From NCBI RefSeq assembly GCF_002895435.1, contig NZ_POYJ01000002.1:62001-126000 (forward strand): 64,000 nt of DNA, read 5' to 3'. A program made the translations under genes and the position numbers. The notes beneath the pieces are model-generated. The model searched no databases and was not told the origin of the DNA. It saw only the letters and a program-made list of their open reading frames with translations. Shown piece by piece: positions 54,127 to 62,751 of this stretch; within the stretch, counting starts at the first letter, position 1; each line of letters starts with the position of its first letter. This DNA comes from Aquimarina sediminis. Its GTDB lineage: Bacteria; Bacteroidota; Bacteroidia; Flavobacteriales; Flavobacteriaceae.

Positions 54127-56550
54127 TTATTCAGCTCTTAAGCTTTTTAAGGGATTAATAAACGCTGCCCCAATTGATTGATAGCTTATCGTTAGTATAG
54201 CAACTACTATTGCCAGTATTCCGGAGTATGCAAAAACTTCCCACCCAATGTCAATACTATATTCAAAATCTTCGAGCCACCTATTCATTACATACCACCC
54301 TATAGGCACAGCAATACTTATTGAAATGAGTATCAGTTTCAAAAAATCAAAACTTAATAGTTGATATATATTTTGAAAAGATGCTCCTAATACCATACGA
54401 ATACTTATTTCCTTATTTCTTTGCTCAATCATAAAAGCTGATAAGGCAAAGAGCCCCAGACATGCTACAAGAATCGCAAAAAGGGAAAAGCTGTTAAAAA
54501 TAGCTCCCATACGCTTTACATCTTCGTGCATTTTGGCAAATTTTTGATCCAAAAAACTATAGCGAATCGTTTGATTAGGAGAGAATTTATTCCAGATAGT
54601 AGTCACATCGTTTAATAGTGCATCCATATTTGCAGTATCTACTCTTAATGCGATCATTTTATTTTCTTGCCCTATAACAAGTGATAATGGTTCGATTTTA
54701 TCTTTTAAGGTAGAAAAATGAAAATCCCCAACAACTCCAATAATTGTATATGAATGACCATTACTTATCTTTTTACCTATAGGATTTTTCAATCCCAATT
54801 GCTTAACCATGGCTTCATTAATTATGATCGCATCTGTACTATCTGAAGCCTTTCCTATAGCAAAATTTCTTCCCTCTTTTATAGTAATACCCAATGTTTT
54901 GATATATTCATGATCCACTCGCCAAATTTGTCCTCCTGCACCTTCATTCTTTGCATTTCCGTTTTCTATTCTAAAATAATTATTATTGCGTGTGGTTCCT
55001 GTAATTGGAAGGTAAGAACTTGCGGTAACAGCATTAACCTCTGTAAGCGCGTTGAGTTCTCTCTTAAAAGTTTCCAGTTTACTGTCTAGTGTATTTGTTC
55101 CTTCTATGGTAACTACTTGTTCTTTATCATAGCCTAGTTTTTTATTTTGAATGTAATCCATTTGTTCCCCGATAATAAGTGTTCCAATAATAAGAACAAC
55201 CGAGGTAGTAAACTGAAATACGACTAAAGTACTACGTAATCTTCCACTTTTGCTACCAATACTTAGACTTCCTTTTAATACGTCAATTGGCTTAAAAGTT
55301 GAAAGGTAAAATGAAGGATAAAGACCGGCTATAACTCCTATTAACAATGAAGAAAATAGTAGTGTTGGTAAAAACCATGTTTTCCCCCAGGGTAGCAATA
55401 AATCTTTTGAAGCAATCTCGTTAAAATAAGGCAGTAGAACCCATGCTAATATAATCCCAACTACAAAAGAAATAATACTAAACAAAACAGATTCTATCAA
55501 AAACTGCATGATTAGATTTTTCCTAAATGCCCCCACTGTTTTTCTCAAGCCCACCTCTTTGGCTCGATTTGCAGATTTAGCAGTAGAAAGGTTAATAAAG
55601 TTTATACATGCCAATAGAAGAATAAACCCTGCAATAGCGCCAAAAAGCCAAATAAATCTAATATCCCCATGATTAAGACCGTCCTCAAATACTTCATTTC
55701 TTAAATGTATATCCTGAATGTTTTGCATTCCAAATTTGATGGTACTCATCACCTCCATATATTCTGCACTTCGATTTTTAAAAGCCGGGACATAGAATGT
55801 TTTTTTTATATCTAAAAGTTTTGCTTCAATCTCGTTCATATTCGTATTAGGACGAAATAGTACATAGGTATGATAATTATGGTTTGTCCATGAGGTTTGA
55901 TCACCATAAAAGAATTCTTTATCCTTAAGGGTTATTAAAAACTCGAATTGAAAATGAGAATTTTTTGGTAAATCATCTATAACACCACCTATATAGTATG
56001 GTTTCTCGGTATTATCATCAAAGATTAATGTTTTTCCAACAGCTTCTTCATCAGGAAAGTACTTAGCTGCTTTTTTCTTTGTAATTACGATAGAATTTGG
56101 TGTAGAAAGTGCATTTTTAATATCGCCACTTAGCATAGTGAAATCAAGAATTTCTAGCATTTCGGGATCTATATATGCAAAACCTTGCTCGTAGTTATTT
56201 TGTATACTTCCAGAAGGTCTTATTTCCTTTCCTCCACTACCATGCAATTCACTAACCAATATTCTTCCTGATTTTTCTACCTCAGGTATTTGGGCTTTTA
56301 GCGTAGCTGCAAAAGGAGCAGGCATGTGTATTCCTCCAAAATCCTCTCCATTCAAAACACCTTGTCTACCAATCCGATATATGTTATCTGCATCCTTATA
56401 GTGTTTGTCATAACTTAATTCATCCAATATGAATAATGTTATTAGCAAACATGCCATAATACCAATTGCAAATCCACCGATTTTTATGCTTGTAAACATT
56501 TTATCTTTTAAAATGCTTCGCCAAGCTATTTTTAAATGATTTGTAAACAT
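54127..56550 (-). CDS. FtsX/MacB-like ABC permease B
   Basis: An 807-residue paralogue. It starts M-F-T-N-H-L-K-I-A-W-R-S-I-L-K-D-K and keeps the double FtsX layout. The first coupling motif is S-A-N-R-A-K-E-V-G-L-R-K-T-V-G-A. The second is less conserved (R-N-K-E-I-S-I-R-M-V-L-G-A). It ends N-P-L-K-S-L-R-A-E. The periplasmic domains differ most between paralogues, which suggests that each copy has its own ligand, an inference. It lies 30 bp from permease A. Confidence 0.92.
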   Translation of the reverse strand: MFTNHLKIAWRSILKDKMFTSIKIGGFAIGIMACLLITLFILDELSYDKHYKDADNIYRIGRQGVLNGEDFGGIHMPAPFAATLKAQIPEVEKSGRILVSELHGSGGKEIRPSGSIQNNYEQGFAYIDPEMLEILDFTMLSGDIKNALSTPNSIVITKKKAAKYFPDEEAVGKTLIFDDNTEKPYYIGGVIDDLPKNSHFQFEFLITLKDKEFFYGDQTSWTNHNYHTYVLFRPNTNMNEIEAKLLDIKKTFYVPAFKNRSAEYMEVMSTIKFGMQNIQDIHLRNEVFEDGLNHGDIRFIWLFGAIAGFILLLACINFINLSTAKSANRAKEVGLRKTVGAFRKNLIMQFLIESVLFSIISFVVGIILAWVLLPYFNEIASKDLLLPWGKTWFLPTLLFSSLLIGVIAGLYPSFYLSTFKPIDVLKGSLSIGSKSGRLRSTLVVFQFTTSVVLIIGTLIIGEQMDYIQNKKLGYDKEQVVTIEGTNTLDSKLETFKRELNALTEVNAVTASSYLPITGTTRNNNYFRIENGNAKNEGAGGQIWRVDHEYIKTLGITIKEGRNFAIGKASDSTDAIIINEAMVKQLGLKNPIGKKISNGHSYTIIGVVGDFHFSTLKDKIEPLSLVIGQENKMIALRVDTANMDALLNDVTTIWNKFSPNQTIRYSFLDQKFAKMHEDVKRMGAIFNSFSLFAILVACLGLFALSAFMIEQRNKEISIRMVLGASFQNIYQLLSFDFLKLILISISIAVPIGWYVMNRWLEDFEYSIDIGWEVFAYSGILAIVVAILTISYQSIGAAFINPLKSLRAE

Positions 56551-56580
56551 AATTCTTGTTTTTTGATGATGATTGATGAT

Positions 56581-59034
56581 TTATTCCGTCCTTAAACTTT
56601 TGATTGGATTCACTACGGCCGCTTTAATACTTTGATAACTCACTGTTACAATTGAAATTATAATTGCTAAAAATGCTGCTAAAGCAAATACTTGCCATCC
56701 AATTTCTATTCGATACGAAAAATCTTCGAGCCACCTATTCATAGCATACCAACCTAAGGGCATCGAAATTAATATGGCGACCCCTACCAGCTTGAGAAAA
56801 TCTATTGTAAGCTTATATGTGATTTGATTTATACTGGCTCCTAGTACTTTTCTAACACCTATTTCTTTGGTGCGTTTTTCTGCATTGAATGCTGCCAACC
56901 CAAATAATCCAAGACATGCAATTAAAATAGAAAGAATGGTAAACGTAATAAAAATACGTCCTAATCGCTGCTCAGCTTTATAGGTTTCATTAAAAGAGTC
57001 ATCCATAAAGTAATAGTTAAAAGGCTGACCTGGTGCTATTGCATTCCATATATCTTCAATACTTGATATAGTTTTGGAAAAATCACCTGCATTAAGTTTT
57101 ACTACCATTCTATTAGAATTACTTCCTAATGAAAGGCTCATAGCATTAATGTTATTTCTTAATGATTCAAAATGAAAATTCTTAATCACTCCTATGACTG
57201 TAAAAAATGTCATATTTCCTTTATCACGAGGGGCAAAATCATTGGTTATTCTCATGCCAATAGCTTGATTGGGTTCTATATCAAACATGGCAACTGCAGA
57301 TTCATTTAAAATAATGGCTGTAGAATCTGTAGTAAACTGTCTATCAAAATCTCTCCCTGCAATAATTTCCATATCTAAAGTCGATACATAATCGTGATCA
57401 ACCTTCCATTTGCCAAATATTTTTCCATTACTTAGTGAATCTCCTTCTGCAAAAAATGTAATTGTACTTCGGGCTGATGGTGTGGGCAAAAAGCTACTTA
57501 GCGATGCCTGCTTAACCTGCCCTAGTTGTTTTACCTCTTGCTTAAAGGCCATAAGTTGATTCCCCGCAGCATCGGTATCTTCTAATATCAATACTTGGTC
57601 CTTCTGAAAACCAAGATCTTTATTTTGAATAAACTCTAATTGTTGGAATACTACTAAAGTGCTTATGATTAAAAACACAGAGATAGCAAATTGAAATACA
57701 ACAAGAGAATTTCTGATTTTACCACCTCCAACACTACTTTCTCCACCACCCTTAAGTACCTTAACAGGCATAAATCTAGATAAGAAAAAAGCTGGATATG
57801 ACCCCGAAAACAATCCTAACAGTATTGTTGCAAAAATCAATACTAGCCAGAAAAATGGGCTACCAAATGGGATAGAGATTGCTTTTCCAGAAAGCTCATT
57901 AAAAAAAGGCAAAAAGACTACCCCTATGACTATTGCCAATAGCAAAGAAACAAAAGAGACTAAGCCAGCTTCGGTTAGGAATTGTCTAATCAGACCTAAT
58001 CTATCCGAGCCAAGGGTTTTGCGAATACCTACTTCTTTTGCTCTTTTTAAGGAATGAGCCGTCGATAAATTCATAAAATTAACACAGGCCAACAGAATAA
58101 GAAAGATTCCTATAAAAGACAAAATATAAACATTTTGTATATCACTATTTGGGCTTAACTCATCTTCTATATCATTAGAATACAAATGGATATCAGGCAA
58201 TGCTATAGTACTCCATTTCATATAATTACCTGTGGTTTTACGCCTTTCTCTAAAGTCTTCAATAGTATACCCCGGATTAAAAGTCTGAATCCAAGGAATC
58301 ATATAGGTTTCATAAATCGTACTCAAAGGAGTCTGTAGTGATTCTATATTGGCATTTGGGATTAACTTAATAAACGTTGGGAAATTCCAATTACTCCACC
58401 TAATACTTTCTGCATCATCAAAACTAGCCATGGATATAAAAACGGTGTGATTTCTTAAAAAAGAATTCTTTGGCATATCCTCTATAACTCCTGTTACCGT
58501 ATAAACCTCTTCATTATCTACCAAAAGGTGTTGTCCTAAAGCATCATTTAATCCAAAATGTTTTTCTGCCGCAGTTTTGGTCAAAATCAAAGTATTGGCA
58601 TCTTTTAAGGCTGTTTGTGTATCTCCTACCAATAACTCTAGCCCAAACATGTCAAAAAATGTAGTGTCAACACCTATTACGTGATCTTCTTTTACATTTT
58701 GTTGTACATCATTTCTACGAATCAGTTTACTATTTGAATTCCTAAATCTTGTAACCATTTCAATCTGAGAATAATCTCGATGTAAAGTTGGTCCTAACAA
58801 GGGCGCCACGGAGGCATACCTATTGATTTCTCCTCCATTTTTATTTTCTACATCTATACGATAAATACGATCTGCATCTGTAAACATATTATCAAAACTC
58901 AATTCATCATAAATGAATAAAGAAATAAGTAGTCCTCCAGCCATACCTACGGCAAGTCCAAAGGTGTTCAAAAAAGTAAAGAAAGGTTGTTTTTTAAGAC
59001 TCCTCCAAGCTATTTTTAAGTGATTTTTAAACAT
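56581..59034 (-). CDS. FtsX/MacB-like ABC permease A
   Basis: An 817-residue permease, first of the four and nearest the canonical ATPase. It starts M-F-K-N-H-L-K-I-A-W-R-S-L-K-K-Q. N-terminal helix about residues 19-42, first periplasmic domain about 43-285, three helices, second periplasmic domain about 455-680, and three final helices. Coupling motifs are L-K-R-A-K-E-V-G-I-R-K-T-L-G-S and R-T-K-E-I-G-V-R-K-V-L-G-A. It ends N-P-I-K-S-L-R-T-E. MacB itself is a fused ATPase-permease with one such unit; here the ATPase is separate. Confidence 0.93.
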   Translation of the reverse strand: MFKNHLKIAWRSLKKQPFFTFLNTFGLAVGMAGGLLISLFIYDELSFDNMFTDADRIYRIDVENKNGGEINRYASVAPLLGPTLHRDYSQIEMVTRFRNSNSKLIRRNDVQQNVKEDHVIGVDTTFFDMFGLELLVGDTQTALKDANTLILTKTAAEKHFGLNDALGQHLLVDNEEVYTVTGVIEDMPKNSFLRNHTVFISMASFDDAESIRWSNWNFPTFIKLIPNANIESLQTPLSTIYETYMIPWIQTFNPGYTIEDFRERRKTTGNYMKWSTIALPDIHLYSNDIEDELSPNSDIQNVYILSFIGIFLILLACVNFMNLSTAHSLKRAKEVGIRKTLGSDRLGLIRQFLTEAGLVSFVSLLLAIVIGVVFLPFFNELSGKAISIPFGSPFFWLVLIFATILLGLFSGSYPAFFLSRFMPVKVLKGGGESSVGGGKIRNSLVVFQFAISVFLIISTLVVFQQLEFIQNKDLGFQKDQVLILEDTDAAGNQLMAFKQEVKQLGQVKQASLSSFLPTPSARSTITFFAEGDSLSNGKIFGKWKVDHDYVSTLDMEIIAGRDFDRQFTTDSTAIILNESAVAMFDIEPNQAIGMRITNDFAPRDKGNMTFFTVIGVIKNFHFESLRNNINAMSLSLGSNSNRMVVKLNAGDFSKTISSIEDIWNAIAPGQPFNYYFMDDSFNETYKAEQRLGRIFITFTILSILIACLGLFGLAAFNAEKRTKEIGVRKVLGASINQITYKLTIDFLKLVGVAILISMPLGWYAMNRWLEDFSYRIEIGWQVFALAAFLAIIISIVTVSYQSIKAAVVNPIKSLRTE

Positions 59035-59109
59035 AATTGTTTGTTTTTAAGTGTAAAAATTTTGCTGGAATTCTAGGTTTTAAGTCTTTGGTTATGTGCA
59101 GCAAAAGGT

Positions 59110-59805
59110 TTACACCCCTATTTCAAAAGGTTTATTTTGGCTTTCGGTTACAATCTGACCATCAAACAGATTAATGACTCTATGCGCATAGTGAGAGTCT
59201 CTATCTGAGTGTGTTACCATTACAATGGTAGTTCCTTCTTGATTCAGTTCTGTAAGTAGATTCATTACTTCTATTCCATTTTTAGAATCTAGATTTCCAG
59301 TTGGCTCATCGGCAAGAATTAGCTTGGCATTTGTTACTACTGCTCTTGCTATAGCCACACGCTGTTGCTGTCCTCCTGACAATTGCTGCGGAAAATGTTT
59401 TTCGCGATGTGCAATTTTCATTCGTTCTAGTACAGCTCGTACTTTTTGTTCACGTTCGCTTTTTTTCATGTTTAGATAAATCAATGGTAGCTCTACATTT
59501 TCAAACACAGTAAGCTCATCGATAAGATTGAAACTCTGAAATACAAATCCAAGGTTACCTTTTCTAATTTTGGTACGTTGATTTTCTTTCAAACCACCTA
59601 CTTCTTGTCCATCAAAATGATAGTAACCTTCATTGGGATTATCTAGCATTCCAATAATGTTAAGTAATGTTGATTTCCCACAACCAGATGGTCCCATAAT
59701 GGCTACAAATTCTCCTTCTTCTACTTTTAAATTCACATTATTTAACGCCAGAGTTTCTACTTCTTCAGTTTTAAAGCTCTTTTTTAGATTTTCTATCTGT
59801 ATCAT
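59110..59805 (-). CDS. Exporter ATPase (MacB/LolD-like), canonical
   Basis: A cytoplasmic ABC ATPase of about 231 residues. Walker A is G-P-S-G-C-G-K-S-T, the signature is L-S-G-G-Q-Q-Q-R-V-A-I-A-R, Walker B and D-loop are L-I-L-A-D-E-P-T-G-N-L-D-S and the H-loop is V-T-H-S, all as expected. The ATG at 59805 (MIQIENLKKSF) is preferred; the open frame from 59829 adds eight residues. It should drive the FtsX-type permeases encoded just downstream. It follows the membrane fusion protein gene by about 27 bp. Confidence 0.94.
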   Translation of the reverse strand: MIQIENLKKSFKTEEVETLALNNVNLKVEEGEFVAIMGPSGCGKSTLLNIIGMLDNPNEGYYHFDGQEVGGLKENQRTKIRKGNLGFVFQSFNLIDELTVFENVELPLIYLNMKKSEREQKVRAVLERMKIAHREKHFPQQLSGGQQQRVAIARAVVTNAKLILADEPTGNLDSKNGIEVMNLLTELNQEGTTIVMVTHSDRDSHYAHRVINLFDGQIVTESQNKPFEIGV

Positions 59806-59832
59806 TTTTTGATTGTTTATTTTAAACACTTT

Positions 59833-61083
59833 TTATTTTAATATTATTTTTTCGGCATCTCCAAAACTATCATAGTTCGAAGTAATTACTTTTTCTCCTA
59901 CTTCTAATCCTTCTAATAATTCATAATATCTTGAATTCTGTTTTCCTATTCGTATAGGTCTTTTCCATGCTACTTCTCCAGAGGCATCAACTACAAAAAT
60001 CCACTGCCCTCCTGTACTTTGAAAAAAGCTTCCCCTAGGTAGTAATAGTGCATCATTCGAGGCTCCGAGCTGTAGTTTTATATTATAACTTTGCCCTGTT
60101 CGTATCGTTTCTGGTTTTTGATCTTCAAAGACAAGGTCTACTTTAAACTTTCCATTTCTTACCTCGGGATAAACCTTACGAAGTCTAAGTTGGTATTCTT
60201 TTCCGTTACGCTCTAAAATTGCAGTCAGGTCTCTTTTTACTCTATCTACATAATGTTCATCTATAGTCGCTTCAATCTTATAATCTGTTAGTACATTTAT
60301 CTGTCCAATACGCTCTCCTTGTTTGATATTTTGACCAATTTCTGCATCAAGAAATCCTAATTGCCCATCGGCCGGTGCACGCACATTTAAGTGATCAATC
60401 CGTTCATATACCATGGACAATGTTTTTTTCATTCTAGCTAAATCACCATCTAATTCACTTAATGACGTATTACGCATCACATTATCTTGTTCTGTCTGCA
60501 GTTTAATGATATCGTATTGTTTTTGTGAAAGCTCGTAACTTTCTTTTGATGTTAAATACTCTTCTTTGGATATCAATTCATCTTCGTACAATGCTTTATT
60601 CTGCTCATAATTTCTCTTAAACTTTTGTAAGTCATAATATGCATTTACAAGATCTTTTTTGCCATTAACCTGCCTAGAGTCAAATGTTAGTTTGGTAGAT
60701 CGTAAATCATTTTGTTTCAAAGCTAGATTATTCTCACTGGCAAGTATCTGCTCATAAAGCCCTCTATTTTCTAAAGTTAATATAATATCTCCTTTTTTTA
60801 CTGTTGCTCCCTCTTCAATCAGTTTTTCTGTTACTCTTCCTCCTTCATAAGCATCCATATAAATAGTACTTATTGGAGCTACGGCACCATTAATGGTAAT
60901 ATAATCATCAAATTTTCCAAAGGAAATTTCTGTAATTGATAATTTTTCTTTTTCGGTTCTAAAAGTAGAGCCTGAATTCCCAAATACCATTTTCCAACTC
61001 ACAAAAAGGAGCGCTATACCTATCGCTATATATCCGTAGTGTTTAGCTTTTAATCCTTTTTTCTTTTCAATTTTTATATCCAT
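59833..61083 (-). CDS. Membrane fusion protein (HlyD/MacA-like periplasmic adaptor)
   Basis: A 416-residue adaptor. One N-terminal membrane helix (about residues 15-30, Y-G-Y-I-A-I-G-I-A-L-L-F-V) is followed by a lipoyl half (G-G-R-V-T-E-K-L-I-E-E-G-A-T-V-K-K-G-D). Next come a long coiled-coil hairpin (about 110-230, with K-R-N-Y-E-Q-N-K-A-L-Y), the second lipoyl half (V-R-A-P-A-D-G-Q-L-G) and beta-barrel domains. It links the inner-membrane permeases to the TolC-like channel. It begins 2 bp after the TolC gene stop. Confidence 0.94.
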   Translation of the reverse strand: MDIKIEKKKGLKAKHYGYIAIGIALLFVSWKMVFGNSGSTFRTEKEKLSITEISFGKFDDYITINGAVAPISTIYMDAYEGGRVTEKLIEEGATVKKGDIILTLENRGLYEQILASENNLALKQNDLRSTKLTFDSRQVNGKKDLVNAYYDLQKFKRNYEQNKALYEDELISKEEYLTSKESYELSQKQYDIIKLQTEQDNVMRNTSLSELDGDLARMKKTLSMVYERIDHLNVRAPADGQLGFLDAEIGQNIKQGERIGQINVLTDYKIEATIDEHYVDRVKRDLTAILERNGKEYQLRLRKVYPEVRNGKFKVDLVFEDQKPETIRTGQSYNIKLQLGASNDALLLPRGSFFQSTGGQWIFVVDASGEVAWKRPIRIGKQNSRYYELLEGLEVGEKVITSNYDSFGDAEKIILK

Positions 61084-61085
61084 TT

Positions 61086-62444
61086 TTATTGTGTTCTATT
61101 AATGTTAAAAACTGGTAATCCGTTATAGAAATCTAATGTACTTTCATTTACTTTTAATCGCAATTCTACTTGCAAATTTTCATTTTGTGAATTTGCCAAA
61201 AGGTTTTTAGCTTGGTTAAGTTCTATAGCGCTTATTAATCCTTTCTGATATCTTTTTTGCGCTATTTCAAAACTTAATTGCTGGGCTTTTCTTTTTTGCG
61301 AGCTTTGTTGATATTCTGTTCTTAACGCATCTCCTTCCTGCACAAGTTGCTGTATGAGTTGATACATTTCTTGTTTTTGAATATCAAAATTATTCTCTGC
61401 CCTCATCACTACAACTTTTTGTTGCTTCACTCTTGAACGATTTGACCATCCATTACTGATAGGTATTCTAAGGGATAGACCTACAAAATGTGATGCATTA
61501 TCTTTTATTTGGGTATTAAAAGGGATAACCTCTCCTGTTGTCTGATCCATATTGGTTTCATAATACCCTGTTCTATATCCAGCAAAGAAGGATAAAGAGG
61601 GGTACAAGCCCCCTCTTGTTGCGGCTAATTCTTTTTTGGCAGCCCATGCTCTAAGCTCTTGAGCTTTGATTATCGGCACAAAAGCTTTGGCATTATTAAA
61701 AATAGAATCTTTATTTTTTCTAGAAGCTTCTTGGTTTTCATCAGTTTCTATAGAAGTAGATATGATAGAAATTGTAGTCGCATCTACTAAATTCATCTCT
61801 TGTATAAGTTTTAGTTTTGCTGCAGCTACGTTATTTTTGTTTTGGGTTACCAATAAGTTATCTGCTAGTAAAGCAGATTCTGCTTCATATAAATCTGCCT
61901 TAGCTTTTTGACCAAGCTCTACTTGTCTTTTTACCAAATTGTAATTATTATCTGACACTTCTTCTTGTTCTTTAGAAATAACTAGAAGCCCTTCCATAAA
62001 CTGGATGTCATAAAAAGCAGATAATACCCTAAATGCCAACATATACTTTTGATGAAGAACTTCCTCAGTGGTAGCCTTATGCAAAAACTTTGAAGCTTTT
62101 ATGGTATTTACTTTTTGAAAACCTCTGAACAAATCTATTGTTGCATCTACACCGTAGTTATTTGAGAAAAAATCGGTATTAACAATATTATTGTTATTAG
62201 GATCTACTGATCGACCATATCGAATACTATAGTCCGAAAAAGCACTAATGTTTGGTAACAAACTTCTGACTGATTGTTGATGTGTCTCTTTATCTGCTTC
62301 TTGATTATATTTAAAATCTTTGAGTTGTAAATTATGCTCTACTGCGTAGGCAATACAATCATCTAGTGACCATGATTTTTGACAATACATGATATTTGAT
62401 ATTAAAATCAAGAGAAAAAATATGATTTTGTTTTTATAACTCAT
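61086..62444 (-). CDS. TolC-family outer-membrane efflux channel
   Basis: A 452-residue outer-membrane protein with a signal peptide (about residues 1-22). It has two repeats of the TolC/OEP fold: W-S-L-D-D-C-I-A-Y-A-V-E-H-N-L-Q-L near the start, long helices with V-K-R-Q-V-E-L-G-Q-K-A-K-A-D-L-Y-E-A-E, and in the second half Y-Q-K-G-L-I-S-A-I-E-L-N-Q-A-K-N. It is the first gene of the exporter operon, and its promoter should lie in the 307-bp region shared with the divergent response regulator gene. Confidence 0.94.
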   Translation of the reverse strand: MSYKNKIIFFLLILISNIMYCQKSWSLDDCIAYAVEHNLQLKDFKYNQEADKETHQQSVRSLLPNISAFSDYSIRYGRSVDPNNNNIVNTDFFSNNYGVDATIDLFRGFQKVNTIKASKFLHKATTEEVLHQKYMLAFRVLSAFYDIQFMEGLLVISKEQEEVSDNNYNLVKRQVELGQKAKADLYEAESALLADNLLVTQNKNNVAAAKLKLIQEMNLVDATTISIISTSIETDENQEASRKNKDSIFNNAKAFVPIIKAQELRAWAAKKELAATRGGLYPSLSFFAGYRTGYYETNMDQTTGEVIPFNTQIKDNASHFVGLSLRIPISNGWSNRSRVKQQKVVVMRAENNFDIQKQEMYQLIQQLVQEGDALRTEYQQSSQKRKAQQLSFEIAQKRYQKGLISAIELNQAKNLLANSQNENLQVELRLKVNESTLDFYNGLPVFNINRTQ

Positions 62445-62751
62445 CCGTTTATAATTATTGTTTTAATGGTCAGATGTAATTTTTCAATATTCATTTTTAT
62501 TACTTTATGAAGTTTTACTACAACTATTTTATCGTTTTATTAGCACTCTGATGTTTTATTGACACCATACCTTAACCTAATGTCATGCCAAAATCACAAA
62601 CACCTGATAAACAGGTAATTATGACTAATTAATCTTTAATAGCTTCTATAATTGTAAAATTATTATACAAATAGTGTCAAATATTTTTACACTTCCCCAA
62701 ATGTGCTGTTTCAAATTTGTAGCTTTACTATGTTAATCTAAAAGTAATACC
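62445..62751. promoter_or_regulatory. Divergent control region of exporter operon and response regulator
   Basis: There are no genes. On the minus strand TGGCATG (complement of 62584-62590) matches the -24 half of a sigma-54 promoter. The -12 half at the right distance (T-A-G-G-T) is poor. A palindrome ACCTG-ATAAA-CAGGT at 62602-62616 lies just upstream of it and could be an activator site. On the plus strand TAGCTTTA near 62721 is one mismatch from TAnnTTTG. Confidence 0.4.
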
